A stretch of 64,000 nucleotides of DNA from Helicoverpa zea (taxonomy: Eukaryota > Arthropoda > Insecta > Lepidoptera > Noctuidae): the NCBI RefSeq assembly GCF_022581195.2, contig NC_061462.1, positions 2,914,001 to 2,978,000 on the forward strand, read 5' to 3'. Below are positions 1 through 12,300 of the stretch, in pieces. A program made the translations under genes and the position numbers. The stretch's first letter is position 1. The number at the start of each line of letters is the position of its first letter. The notes below the pieces were generated by a model. The model had not been told where the DNA came from. It saw nothing but the letters and a program-made list of their open reading frames with translations, and made no database searches.

Positions 1-920
1 TTAAATACAACTATGTATATTTTTATTCAAAATATTTTGTGTACCTGCTTGAATTTCACAATTAATAACATATAATTTATATTTATTTTCCTATGAAATA
101 ATATTTAACTAACTTGCTCATTGAGGAAACATTTACATATCCATGTTTATTTTAAATACTAATTCATAATCATTTGTATAAATAGAAAAGATAAAATCAA
201 CACGGAACAAAAATACTAACAAAATGATAACGTGTTTCATACGAAAAACCGAGAGAAACACAAACAATTTGTTAGAACAAACATATGTAGAAATAGCAAA
301 AGTTTTTCGTTCCCGTATTTTGTATGAATGCTTAACTAAATAAAGCTTAAAGTACTATCAACACAAAGTATGTTAATTCGGCTTAACGTGGCGTGTATCC
401 GAATCTATTAAACTACAAACGTGTATGTTTGTTCGGCGCATAGAGAGCGGATTTTTTGGTTTATGCGAAATGTTTCTCGTTTTGACGTGTTTTTGAATAC
501 TGTTTTGACTCACTGAAGTGTACAGAGGTAGATGTACATTTGTTTATGTCAGAGGTTTCCAAACTTTGCAATTCTCAAGTTTCGTTGACTCCCGTCGAGT
601 CCCCGTGGGGTGCTCCTGGGACCACTTTGGGAACCTTTGGTTTATGGTATTCTATTTATGTATTTACGTTCTTGAAAATGACTCAACAAAGTAAACGCAG
701 TCGCAACATTTCTACGCAGTTTCTCATATCTTTAGTGTCGGAACATACGTGTCATGATAGACTAACAGCGAGCCTCCGAATATTGTTCCAAAGAAATACG
801 GCGGCCCTGATATACAATGCACTCAAGAAGGAACATGGTGAGTTTCAGTCTGTAACAGCCTGACGCTCCATCGCGTTACACCTCAACGAGTGACACAAAC
901 TAAGTGTGATGTGTTCTCAC
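1..920. other. Left flank: intron after window exon 7
   Basis: AT-rich. It contains the R1-like UTR fragment (766-875) and a GC-richer patch at 555-655 of unknown origin. No exon with proper splice sites was found, so the A2M-like gene must resume outside the window. Confidence 0.6.
766..875 (+). repeat. Diverged R1-like 3' UTR fragment, copy 1
   Basis: TTGTTCCAAAGAAATACGGC...CAAGAAGGAACATGGTGAGT...GCCTGACGCTCC matches, with many changes, the UTR of the R1-like element at 21028-21140. The flanking ORF at 540-863 has no other support. Confidence 0.5.
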
Positions 921-1038
921 CTCTTTATGCAGCAGTCGCACGTGGAAGCTAGCCACGTCACTGACTGGCTCACCGTTCTCTGTCACATAGTAGACGAGGA
1001 GTGAGCTGATTGGCGCCATGTCTGCTGTTACTGGGAAC
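921..1038 (-). CDS. A2M/TEP-like exon 7 in window (MG5 end)
   Basis: A 118-bp exon: acceptor tctcctcttcatccacag, donor CATAAAGAG|GTGAGA. Its first base completes Thr from the previous exon, and it ends in phase 0. It encodes FPVTADMAPISSLLVYYVTE and then NGEPVSDVASFHVRLLHKE. The MAP.s.LLVYYV..nGE.V.D pattern is one of the best conserved stretches of the A2M/TEP/C3 family (end of MG5, before MG6), and it is the strongest single piece of evidence for this gene. It has no in-frame ATG long enough to show in simple ORF calling. I saw no further exon in positions 1-920, so the next one should lie beyond the window's left edge. Confidence 0.92.
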
Positions 1039-1229
1039 CTGTGGATGAAGAGGAGATTTTAGAAGTTTGTTCGAAGGTGAAAAGGTTCATCAATCAATGA
1101 GTCGTCAATTCGAATTGTATAATACCTAATTCATGAAGTCAATTTTAATAGCATTTAATTTATATGCTAATAGAAGACCTGTACAACGGTATTTTTTTAT
1201 GAATTTTGATATCATAATGATGATAGACC

Positions 1230-1305
1230 CTAAAGACATTATATTCGGTTTCATCAGGACTTGATAGATCCTGATTGTATTATATTTGGTTTCATCAGGA
1301 CTTAA
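1230..1305 (+). repeat. Two-copy short tandem duplication
   Basis: ATTATATTCGGTTTCATCAG at 1238 recurs as ATTATATTTGGTTTCATCAG at 1279, both followed by GACTT; period about 41 bp. It lies 190 bp upstream of the acceptor of window exon 7. Confidence 0.55.
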
Positions 1306-2698
1306 ACCGTGGTAAACTTATTGTACCTATTTCATTCATTCACAAACTAAGACAAAAAATAGTTTCTTCTGCACCAAAGACCGGATGTCAGCAGTGCAAT
1401 TAAGCCATTAAACCAAGACCCAGAAGAATAAATATCGTGCTAACCGCATTTCTCGCAAAAACCACGGCGGGAAAAACAATCAAAAGAATTTTCTGCCCAA
1501 CCTACAGCAGGAGGGATGATATATCGGGCACAGGTGTGGTTTATACACCTAAAACTGCTTTAATGTTGAAATTTTTGTGTTTTTTTAGTTAACACTTTGC
1601 GGAATTTGATTTAGTGTCAACTTGCGAAGTTTAGAAGTTGCTTCGTTGGTTATTGTAACTTTTATTAGGGGCATTTAGTGCACATGGCGGTGAGAATAGT
1701 TTTAAGTCTTTTATTTTTAGAGTTTTCCAAATATTTTCTGAGAAATACTTTTCTCAGAGTAGTCAATGTTTGTTGAAATATAAAGTTAATAAATAATAGA
1801 TAGATATTCGCATTATATATATGCTCATTATAATAGGGGGGGAGGGGGGGGTAATTATAGTGTACCATTTAGGTAGGCTTCTTCGTTATCTCACATTCTA
1901 TAAAAATATTTAAAACTTACCTAAAATGAAACTTTATAATGCGATAAATAAAATTCGGTGTCACTTCGGTAAACCGTTTCAAAAGTATGTAGCATAAATT
2001 GTAAATACTAGCGCAGATGGGAATTTAAAATATGGTGGAACATAAATATGTGTTAAAATGGCAATATTTTAAAAGTGCCACTGCTACCCAGTAATAAAAT
2101 GCTGCTAGGATTATGGCCAATAGGAATGCAATATATTCTGTTTAAGTAGTTTTACCGACACGAAAATATTTTGTAAGTATACATGAATAAAGTTCCCATT
2201 TTTAAGATGCGGATTACGATACAAAAAAGGAGCGTAAACGACATAAATTTTAATAAAAGTCGCGATCAAATAAAACCTTCTCGACCCAGAAACAGAACTC
2301 GGAACTGGAAAATTTCGTCGACATTTTTATCGACTGCGAAGCGGTTATGTAAACAAAACAAATGCTGGTTACGTGTGCCCGGGTAGCTATAAACAGGAGG
2401 CCTTTTGTTCCCCAATCTTACAACGGACCCAACACACACAAATCAAAAATTTCTCCCGACAATACCAATATTTGTCGTTATAAATCTAAGCCTGTTTTTC
2501 CCAACACTAGAACGTTCGAGTTGTTTGGTCCAGGGAATGTTTATTGTGCGATTGGTTTTATACAATGTCCATTTATAACATTGGTAGTTGACCTAAAAGC
2601 ATTTAGTGCGTAAGACTAACGAATTTATAGGTCGGTGGCGTGACGTCTAGACCAATTGTGGACGGGCCGGTTTATTACCCTTTGTCATAGTATAGTTC

Positions 2699-5075
2699 TC
2701 AAAATCAAAATCAAAATCAAAATCAAAACTTATTTATTCAAACTTGGCTGCAAAACAGCACTTTTCGAACGTCAGAAAAAAATTACATAAGACAGTCCCC
2801 AAAACGCCCACCCTTCACCACTTCCTATGTGTTTTTGCTGGGAAGAAGAAGTGGCGCAACAAACTCCCCAGCAACACATGTCTGTCTGTAGGTTAAAAGA
2901 ACCTTTCAACAAAGTACATTGAGTATATTGCAGTATGCAATACGCAATATTGTCATAAAATAAAATTACATTTAAAAATGATTTATAAAATCCACCACAT
3001 GCTAGCTAGCACTCACCCTACGTAACTTGTCTAACTCAAGCATTGAATAAATATGATGTGAAAAAAAAAAAAAATTGTATAGCCTCCAATATTTATAATA
3101 GTTTATGAGGGAGTGCCCACCTTCATGTGATATTCTATTGCAACCTTATGTCATGTACAACATACATAGGTAAGTAATGAATCTAGTAAATTGGACCGCT
3201 CAGCAAGAAAAAAAGAAGTATAAGAAAAGAGTTTACAAAATTATATAATACTACTTATAGTATAGTCAGTAAGACGACCTGGCACCACAAGCAGCACCCG
3301 TTCACGAGCATAACGCGAGGATCAGCCATCGCCCCCCTCGCACATCTTTGAGGGAGGGAGGCAACCCGACCGCCGACGCTACCGCAAGCAGTGCCGTCTA
3401 AGGGAGCATGACGTACTCACTGCTACACAACTCAATATCAGGATCAATTATCGCTAAGTAGTGGTCCTTATTTACTATAATCCAAAGGAAAAAAAAAAAA
3501 ATAATATAAATAGATGATTAAAATAAAATATAATAAATACAGTAAATGTATCCTGTCAATAATGTAAAACCAAGTAATGTCAATAATAAAAATATAAAAT
3601 TGTAAAATTAGGATGTCATTCACAAAAAAAAGACAATTATAATATAGCTGTCTTGCGTTCAACATGGCGACCAACTATTTTTGTCATTCAAATAATCGTT
3701 AATTGTATAATATGCCTTTTGAATAAGAATAGCCTTAATTTGTTCTTTGAATTTATTAAACGGCTGTTCTAATAAAGACAGAGGAAGTTTATTATAGAAA
3801 CGAATACCTAGACCCAGAAATGAACCATGCACTTTATGAAGCCGGTGAAAGGGTACACACAGTTTATGCTTATTTCTTGTATTAATGCTATGGACTTCAC
3901 TTTTTTTGGTATATAAATGTAAGTTCTGTCTAATATACAGTATATTGGCAAAGATGAATTGTGATGCCACAGTAAGAATACCAATTTCTTTAAACAGCTC
4001 TCTGAGGGAAGTTCTGGTACCTAATTGGTATATCGCACGTATAGCACGTTTTTGTAGAATAAATATATTCTCTATATCAGCGGCTTTGCCCCACAACAGA
4101 ATACCGTAGGACATAACGCTGTGAAAATTACTGAAATACACCAATCGAGCTGTGTCGACGTCCGTGAACTGTCTGACTTTCCTAACGGCGTAGGCGGCAG
4201 AACTAAGCCTTCCCGCGAGGCTAGAAATATGTGAACCCCATTGAAGTTTTGTATCTACTGTTATACCCAGAAACACGGTAGATGCAACGGTTTGAAGAAT
4301 CTCGTTGTTTAGGATAACATTAGGACCTAGGTTTTTTACATTAGGCAAAGTGAACTTAATGCATTTTGTTTTTTTAGCATTAAGTACTAAATTGTTTGTG
4401 GTAAACCAGTGCGTAACTAATGAGAGTGCACTGTTTACCTCTTCAAATTGCTCTCTATTTCTGTCAACTTTGAAAATGAGAGACGTATCATCTGCAAATA
4501 ATACAACGTCGCAGATATTATTGAGGTGGTAAGGCAGATCATTGATGTATACTAAGAATAAGAATGGACCTAATATAGAGCCTTGCGGCACGCCTAGCTG
4601 AACTGGAAGGCCTGATGATTTAGAACCATTTACATCTACACATTGCAATCTATGTTGTAAATACGATTCTATTATGCTGAGAGCTCCGTTTTGGACTCCG
4701 TAAAACCGTAATTTGCGTAAAAGTGTATCATGATGGACGCAATCAAAAGCTTTGGAAAGGTCGCAAAAGACTCCAATAGCATTTTGAGAATTTTCCCATG
4801 CGTTATAAATATGTTTTAGAAGTGCAACACCAGCATCTGTGGTAGAACGACCTTTGGTAAAGCCATATTGTTCTGTATGAAGGAGGCTATTTAAATTGAA
4901 ATATCGTAGTAACTGCTTGAGTATTAACTTTTCGAAAATTTTACTAAAGGCAGGCAAGATAGAAATAGGTCTAAAATTACTAATGTCTGACTTATTGCCT
5001 GATTTAAATAGAGGTATGACTTTACTGTGTTTCATGAGGTCAGGAAAAACACCAGTCTCGCAAGAGATATCTTTT
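2699..5075 (-). mobile_element. 5'-truncated non-LTR retrotransposon (Jockey superfamily), RT domain intact
   Basis: The minus strand holds an open reverse-transcriptase frame followed by a long 3' UTR and a simple tail. On the plus strand the 3' end appears at 2700 as four to five AAAATC units, so the element ends in (GATTTT)n. The frame is open upstream of the first ATG to about 5075, where similarity to the usual fingers region stops; this is taken as the 5' truncation point. The 3' UTR includes a GC-rich block at 3270-3420. I saw no convincing target-site duplication. Confidence 0.85.
3659..5035 (-). CDS. Reverse transcriptase, non-LTR type, N-terminally truncated
   Basis: A 458-codon open frame without stops or frameshifts. 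It contains the ordered RT motifs: SKVIPLFKSG and NFRPISILPAFSKIFE, QYGFTKGRSTTDA, FCDLSKAFDCVHHDTLL, the GVPQGSILGPFLFLVYINDL block, the catalytic LFADDTS (YADD-box equivalent), and FLGITVDTKLQW. A thumb/C-terminal region follows with LWGKA and LQKRAIRAI. These are features of Jockey-superfamily elements (CR1/Daphne/Crack-like). The endonuclease and ORF1 are missing because of 5' truncation, so this copy cannot move by itself. The intact frame suggests a fairly recent insertion. It sits in the 12.3-kb intron between the last two window exons of the A2M-like gene, in the same orientation. Confidence 0.9.
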   Translation of the reverse strand: MKHSKVIPLFKSGNKSDISNFRPISILPAFSKIFEKLILKQLLRYFNLNSLLHTEQYGFTKGRSTTDAGVALLKHIYNAWENSQNAIGVFCDLSKAFDCVHHDTLLRKLRFYGVQNGALSIIESYLQHRLQCVDVNGSKSSGLPVQLGVPQGSILGPFLFLVYINDLPYHLNNICDVVLFADDTSLIFKVDRNREQFEEVNSALSLVTHWFTTNNLVLNAKKTKCIKFTLPNVKNLGPNVILNNEILQTVASTVFLGITVDTKLQWGSHISSLAGRLSSAAYAVRKVRQFTDVDTARLVYFSNFHSVMSYGILLWGKAADIENIFILQKRAIRAIYQLGTRTSLRELFKEIGILTVASQFIFANILYIRQNLHLYTKKSEVHSINTRNKHKLCVPFHRLHKVHGSFLGLGIRFYNKLPLSLLEQPFNKFKEQIKAILIQKAYYTINDYLNDKNSWSPC

Positions 5076-6659
5076 TTACTTTGCTTTGGTTTTTGATTTG
5101 TAGAAATAATAGATACAATATTTTATGTATTTGCTTATATTATAAAGACATTATAAATGCGAGAGTTATTTTGTCTATCTTTGCATTACACGACAAAATT
5201 ACTGAAAAGATTTAAATTTTTGGTGGACAGATACAACCAGAAGAAAGGAGATTTTGAGCTATTTTTTATTCGGTCATGTAAGAGCTAGGTCCTAAAAAAT
5301 ATGATCCATTTAATATCCAAGATGCAAGAACATTAATGTAAGCCATAGTTTGGGTTATAATATTAAACGTATCTATATATTGCCAAGATGTCAACTTATT
5401 TAAAACATACAAGTTACTTAAAATATTAATCAATATGAGAAAGACAAAAACAAACAAAATACTTAAATACCTATTTGTTCAGCACAAATATTGCTTTATT
5501 TAACAAATACACACAAATATTAAATACGCGTTTTTCGTGTTCGTTCCTCATTTACCGAATGGCTGACATTTTAATTTCAGAATAATTAATTTTGTAATCC
5601 CAAAGGCTTCGAAATTATTTCCCAAGCGAATTTTATTTATATTCAGTAATGGATCTTTTATGGATTATAGAGAAAAATAATTAATTTCCCACATAAAATC
5701 GGCTCAGTCATTAAATACTTTACACTCGTAAATTAGGTCGTTTTTAAATTAAAATTTAATTTCTTGTTTATTTACTTTAAAATGTAGCGGTTGGTATTCT
5801 TATTTTTTTTAACAACATTTACGAATAATAATGAAAAATCCCAAAAGTAAGTTTCTGTCTGTGTCGCTTTCACGCTTGAACTTCAGACCCGAATATAATG
5901 TTTGGTACATACACAGATAGTCTACTCTAGAATGAAAGAAAGGACATAGACTACTTTATATAGGGCTGCGGAACGTAGCTCTCTTGGGACCGCAAGGAAC
6001 GATTAATTACTAAATATTTTGTAAACTGAAAAAATATACTAATCGTTTAATACATGTTGTTTATACATAAGTATAAATCAGTTCATTTGCATTTAATATT
6101 TCTCTCAATTCATTCATGACGCACCTCAAATCACCGCTTAACCAGTAACACCGCTTAATCCAGAACACCCCTGTAGTTTGCCCTGATAAACTAAAATCTC
6201 TACCATTATCTGACATCATAATGACCTCAAAGGCTCGTTAATGGATATAGTACCTCGTATAAACGTCGCAATTACATAATAATTATTATTATCAAATAGA
6301 TAACGTCACGGTGAAGTGACCCTATTAATTTTAGTCCGCGATACAAATCTTGACATAAATCTTAACGGAATTTCGGGACCTAGGTACTTGAAGTTATAAA
6401 ACGTTTATTTATATTTTACCTCAACTTTACAGTTTTATTATTTAGATATATAACAGCAGGGCCTAGTTATTATCTAGTTATCGTAATATTCAAAAGGTTG
6501 ATTTGGTTGACTTTTAATAAAATTATGAAGTAAGTACTTTAAATCGACGTGAAACTCAGAAATAAGTCCTTTCGCCTCGACTTAATCTACATTTTACTAG
6601 TTTTATAAAAGCAATAGTTAGTATACGTGAAGTGGGCTGCCGTTGTAAGACGACTAAAA

Positions 6660-6812
6660 AGTCACGGTGTATAATAAAGGATGTTTATTCCCCTTTCACT
6701 TGAAAACTACCGGATTGATTTTGATGAAAATAGCAAAAGCTAGGTTCTATTTATCCGGGTGCGATTAGTAGTTCCGTCGGGAAGCGGGTGAAAACGCACA
6801 CGGAAGCTATTA
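6660..6812 (+). mobile_element. Possible Helitron body fragment
   Basis: GATTGATTTTGATGAAAATA and TTATCCGGGTGCGATTAGTA followed by AAGCGGGTGAAAACGC resemble the interior of the small Helitrons listed elsewhere. Both termini are unclear. Confidence 0.35.
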
Positions 6813-6955
6813 TTTATTAAATAATTAATCAACCAATTAAACCTACAACAAAGTAAACACACGTGTTTATTTAGAAAAAAAAAACTATATGTATTTCCTC
6901 GTTTATTTTCAAACAAACCGTCATTCGGGGTAGTTAATTCATAATTTATCTAAAA

Positions 6956-7150
6956 CTAGCCGTTTCCCGCGGTTTCACCCGCGTCCCGTGAGAGCTACTG
7001 CCCGCACCGGGATAAAATATAGCCTATGTTACTCGCAGAAAATACAGCTTTCTAATGGTGAAAGAATATTCAAAATCGGTCCAGTAGTTTTTGAGTTTAT
7101 CCATTACAACCAAACAAACAAAGTTTTCCTCTTTATAATATTAGTATAGA
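6956..7150 (-). mobile_element. Short non-autonomous Helitron
   Basis: On the minus strand it begins TCTATACTAATATTATAAAG (5' TC end) and finishes CGCGGGAAACGGCTAG (hairpin region then CTAG), with T following. These termini are typical of the small Helitrons common in moths. 195 bp, no coding content. Confidence 0.68.
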
Positions 7151-7316
7151 CAAATACCAGAAATTTAAGCTTTTCTACATAGAATCATTGTACAATGTAC
7201 ATCCTAATGTCTCCATTAAAATGTTAGTAGATTAAGTACGCCATTCTTTTCCGCACTTTGTCGCATTTCTTAATGTCCCATACATGTTTATTCATTTGAT
7301 GCTAATGTTCTTTAAT

Positions 7317-7701
7317 TTAATGGTCGTGGTGGCCTAGTGGGTAAAGGACCAATCTCTCAAGTATGAGGGCGCGGGTTCGATCCCAGGTCAGGCAAGTACC
7401 AATGCAACTTTTCTAAGTCTGTATGTACTTTCTAAGTATATCTTAGACACCATTGGTTGTGTTTCGGATGGCACGTTAAACTGTAGGTCCCGGCTGTCAT
7501 TGAACATCCTTGGCAGTCGTTACGGGTAGTCAGAAGCCAGTAAGTCTGACACCAGTCTAACCAAGGGGTATCGGGTTGCCCGGGTAACTGGGTTGAGGAG
7601 GTCAGATAGGCAGTCGCATCTTGTAGAGCACTGGTACTCAGCTGAATCCGGTTAGACTGGAAGCCGACCCCAACATGATTGGGAAAAAGGCTCGGAGGAT
7701 G
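7317..7701 (+). mobile_element. tRNA-headed SINE, full length, 12-bp TSD
   Basis: The head contains an A-box-like GTGGCCTAGTGGGTAA and a B box GGTTCGATCCC, the RNA polymerase III promoter of tRNA-derived SINEs. The body runs from CAAGTACCAATGCAAC through GTCAGAAGCCAGTAAGTCTG to GGGAAAAAGGCTCGGAGG, and ends in GATGATG. The direct repeat ATGTTCTTTAAT flanks it at 7305-7316 and 7702-7713. The same family appears at 29481 and 40670, and its head again at 45809. It resembles noctuid SINEs (HaSE-type), but I cannot confirm the family name. Confidence 0.88.
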
Positions 7702-7835
7702 ATGTTCTTTAATGTGATTTCGGAACTGGTGTATCGGAATATTTTGAAGAAAAGCTTGTTTTTTGTGCTGATGTGTTTTTGTCTTTTAGAAATCTGTTGA
7801 AGCGTTTTTGAAAATTAAATTTCGTGTACCTATGA

Positions 7836-8113
7836 AAAACTCGGCCTGGAAGGGTTCCGTACCATTATTTATAAAATGAGCAAACAAATCATGTTTGTTG
7901 TACGGGAGCCCCCCAAAATATTTATTTTATTCTAGGTTTCATTATTTGTTGTTATAGCGGCAACAGAAATACATCATCTGTGAAAATTTCAACCCTCTAA
8001 CTATCACGGTTCATGAGATACAGCCTGGTGACAGACGGACGGATGGACGGACGGACAGAGGAGCGAAAACAATAGGGTTCCCGTTTTACCCTTTGGGTAA
8101 GGAACTCTAAAAA
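7836..8113 (+). mobile_element. GACG-bearing interspersed repeat, copy A
   Basis: It starts near AAAACTCGGCCTGGAAGGGTTCCGTACC and ends CCCTTTGGGTAAGGAACTCTAAAAA, with a GACGGACGGA microsatellite inside. GGGTTCCGTACC and the far-end GGTACGGAACCC (mutated in this copy) are inverted repeats. The first 20 or so bases of the family (AAGTGCGAGTCGGACTCGCG) are deleted here. Two other copies lie at 15191 and 58015. Confidence 0.72.
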
Positions 8114-8655
8114 GCGAAATATTTCCATTCTTGTATGAATGACTTGAAGTTTTCAAAGCACAGTGCCAATTGTTACCTCTAATTTTTAGAACGGTTATTG
8201 AAAATTCAGTCTTTAACAAGATTACAAAATTCAACAGGGAAGAAGACCAGAAACTATTAAAGTATTCCAAGAACGTATTAATTTAGACATCAATCTGAAC
8301 ATCGGATCTTTGAATCGAGGCCAAGCTTTTAAACTGATTGGAAACTCCCTAAAAGCAGTGTCGAGAAAATAGAAGATTCTCTTCATTTAATATTATGGTT
8401 CGGTTTTATAAGCTTTGGATATCAAAATATTTATAAGAAATTATATCTAGGTATATATGGTCACAAGACGGGATAAACGCTAAGAAGAAGATATCTGGAT
8501 ATATATTTGGCTATCGCCCTTGTACAAATTATAGTCTTGTCACAGGTCACAGTTCTTAAGCAAACAAAACATAACTCCACACAGAAAATGCTCATGAAAA
8601 AGTATGTGTAATATTTTAAGTTTCGATATAATTCACTCGTACTTTCCACAACTAA

Positions 8656-9398
8656 ACTAAAAAGCAAAAAAAAAGAATTTTAGGTGCATCGGCCTAGAAG
8701 TCGGTGTCTAATGAATGTTACTAAGTTAATTTTGCCACCAACTTCTAGGCCGATGCACCTAAAATTCTTTTTTTTTTTGCTTTTTAGTGTTTTTGGAAGT
8801 CGGTTTAATTTTTTTGTAAAAAAGTTTTTTATTTACAGCTTTTCAGTGATACGAATAGTTGTCACTATCCATATAAGTGGAAAGTTCTCATCAATACAAA
8901 GAATATAAGCCCAAATACGAGGTATTTTACATATTCAGTTGTCGAGTTCCCTCGACCTTCTCTGGTCTCCATCATCAGATCGGCTCCAAACCTTCACTGT
9001 TGCAAACGTCTCGTCAATACAAATAATATAAGCCCAAACACGAGGTAGTTTACATATTCAGTTGTCGAGGTCCCTCGACCCTCTCTGGTCTCCATCATCA
9101 GGTCAGCTCCAAACCTTCACTGTTGAATAGTGCTTTCAGGCATACATCTGAGCGTTAAGTTTATACCCTATGTATGCCTACAACTTTCGAAGGTTGCCCT
9201 CGATTTCTCAGGGTTTCCATCACCAGATCCTAACCTGATGACTATGGGACCAACTGGCAGCTATTCCACGTCGAACAAAAAAATAATCACGTAAATCGGT
9301 CTATAAACCTCGGAGTAATCGATGTACATACATAGAAAAAAAAAGAACATACCGGCCGAATTGAGAACCTCCTCCTTTTTGGGAGGTCGGTTAAAAAG
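8656..9398 (+). mobile_element. Foldback element copy 1 (truncated left arm)
   Basis: Near-perfect inverted arms at 8656-8706 and 8736-8788 carry GGTGCATCGGCCTAGAAGTC and its complement around a loop of about 29 nt. The body follows, with an internal direct duplication of about 115 bp (8890-9005 and 9010-9125, each containing TACATATTCAGTTGTCGAG). It ends GAACCTCCTCC...GGTCGGTTAAAAAG. The second copy is at 21861-22669. No coding capacity was seen. Confidence 0.78.
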
Positions 9399-12300
9399 CA
9401 GTTAATCCAAACAAAAATCAGACTTATTCCTACCCTATTATGACCTAAATTTCTACAAACTAATACATCAGCACAGACTATAGGTTTTCAATTAATACAG
9501 CTCAGTTCTGTGGCACGGGAACGCAACGAATCAATGTCATGTTCCCTCTGTTCGGTTGGATAGGCAAAATGTCGCGGCGAGTTCCCTAACAATTTGCTGT
9601 GCCGTCGACAAATGATCGCTGTTATTGCGAATATGTAAGCGGATTGTGTTGTTAATCGGATATGTGACGATAGGTGACACCTATATTTGAAATATTCATA
9701 TTTTTTAATGTTTAAAAAAGTTAGAAATGAAATGGTTCAGTATTATTGTGAATTCACTTGACGCCTCCCGATATTAAAAAAGGTGTTCTACACACACCTT
9801 GCAAAGTCATATTTCCATTGAAATACAATTTAACAGAAAAATATTGTTTTTTTTTTAAACATACAATATTTCTGTTTCAGTTTTTTTTTTTTTTTTTAAC
9901 GAAATGCGAGTTTCAGCCATACCAACTTCTCCATCTTAAGTTATTTGAACATTGAAAAGTACAAAAAGCCTGCTTAATATTACAAGTTGTGACCTTGTCT
10001 TAACCTTCTCTAACTTTGTATTAAATGAATCCCTGGAAGCTATTTTAACTTTGACTTTTGGGAAGTAAAAAACGCTTAAGAAAGTTGCAAGAGTAACTAA
10101 CTTATGTTTACTCTAACTTTTGGAAATTGGTGCCTCGTAATTATGGCATTAATTTTCTTTTTTTATTATTTCGTTGACACTTTTTATTTGCTCTGCCTAT
10201 GTTCCATAATAAAGAGGGAATGATAAAAAAATATTAAGTATATGGGCAGTAGATATTTAAGGGTTTATTTCCGAAACTACTGATCGCAACCTGTAAACCG
10301 AATCATTTCGCCCGATGAACGTGAATTAAAGGTCAATTTTTTGCATCAGTTTCTTTAACAGTCAGCTTCATATTTTCAATAAACCTATGAAGGCTTTTAA
10401 TTGTGTACATCGTACTCTTAATAACAAGCGGCACATATACCCCGACTGAATATGAATAACGCATATTACAGAACACGAAAATCAGCCTTAATTTTTATGT
10501 AAATTTTAATGCCCCTACTAAAAGCGTAGGCAGATACACCAAAATTGGTACAATGTCGGTCTGACCCTAGAGGCTCATTTATCAAAACAGGTATAATCTT
10601 GTTTCCATCCCGGCACGGACACATTGAACGATATTTTTTATTCATTCAGTCGTTCGTTCGCTTTTATTTTTATATCGCCAAAACATTCATTTATTTCCGC
10701 GCGCTTTGAGTGAATTGTTTGAGAGCTTTTCCGCGAATATTTATATTATTCGATGTATTATGTTTTTAAACTGGCTTCGTAATGCACGTGAAAATTTTAG
10801 ATAGTACGCAACAATAGGCTTTGAGATCCCTTTTGTTGGCTGACCTATTGTTATTTGAATGGGAATGAGTTATTGACAGCTGTCATATTTCAGGTATTTT
10901 TACTCCCTCATTCAGACTGTATAGTCATCGTCATCAACAGTCTTTTATGGCTTTACAAAGCCATACGTATAGAAATAAAATTCATCAAAAAAATAATCTG
11001 AACAATAAACTCAGGAATAGCCTAAAACAGTATTTACCTTCGGCCGTTTGCATATTTGAATATCCTCCAAAAGAATAGAAAACTACGAATACCTCCGAAA
11101 TCCTTTGGCTTTTTAATGCTCTGTTTAAACTTATGATTCATTTAAAACTTACGGACCACTTAAAAAGAATTGCATGAACTGGCACAAAAGACTCGTATTC
11201 AAATAAAACCTTATTTCGCTTTTAGCTACTTAAAAAAATGAGGTCAGCATTTAAATATCCTGCCCGGACGATTCCCAAAATGCATATAAATCACTGAGAG
11301 AATAACCGTCTCCTCTCCGGACGCTGTTTTTATTGTGTTTCTAATTCCATTACACGGGCAACACAGTGTTTAATTCTCCAGACGGTTTGTTTTAAAATGT
11401 TTAAATCAATTGGACACGGTGTCGGCACAGTGATATAGATGGAAAATGGGACTTTATTTCTTGCTGGCTTCTTCTTTGGAGTGGGTGCTTTAAAGAAAAG
11501 TGGCCGAGTAATGTTATGATACTTTTTCCTAGTACTTAACACGATTCTTGCTGGCTCTTCTTTAGAGGACCATTTAGGTAATCGCGCCACTAGCAAGATT
11601 GCGAAGTTGGTGCTACTCAAATTGAGGTAATTATTCTTCTTTTGTAGTCTTAAGTAACTTCAGATCAGCACAATTTTGTACTTCTTACGTCTTGATAAAT
11701 AGCCTTGTGCCTCATGTTCATATCATTGTTTATATTATTTGGAGAGATCAATGACAATCTAAGAATGTGGCGTAAAAGATTTTCACACAGGTAACGCTGC
11801 AAAGATGGTGCCAAAAATACTTTCATTCAGTTGATTACCGCACAATATTTTTTTCAAGTACTCATACCTATTCACCCGTACACTGACCTCAGTAAATCCT
11901 TAACCTATTTTCGTTTCGCATAATTAAGCTCATCGAGAAAACACTTCATCTCTTTAATTGCCTGAACTTAATCAGTCCTTTTTAACGACGGCGCCATAAT
12001 GTTTTTTAATGGATTTTTCTGTGGCTAATTATCGAAAGCCACGCGAATTAAATGTTTATGGGTAAGTTATTGTGATGGGCCTTTATTGTGGTCGAATTGG
12101 CAATTATAGTAATGGCTAGGTATGGGTGTTGATGGATTTTGGTGTACCGATGAAAATCTTTTTTATTTGAAACATTTTGATTTTAGAATACCACAAGCTT
12201 TTGTTTTTCGGTCAGCAGCTAAAAAAGACAAGCTCCTACCTGTTATTTTTTATGGAAATAAGGCTTAAATACTTTTATGTTTTGTGTCGAATAGAGGTGA

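Noticed and set aside
540..863. 107-codon plus-strand ORF
   Set aside because: Its second half is a decayed R1-like UTR fragment and the first half has no family match or splice context.
7320..7390. Functional tRNA gene
   Set aside because: A- and B-box-like sequences are present, but there is no complete cloverleaf and the sequence continues into a SINE body with TSDs. The same applies at 29490 and 46030.
11330..11620. Minus-strand 96-codon ORF
   Set aside because: No domain, no splice sites fitting the A2M-like gene, and no codon bias different from the surrounding intron.
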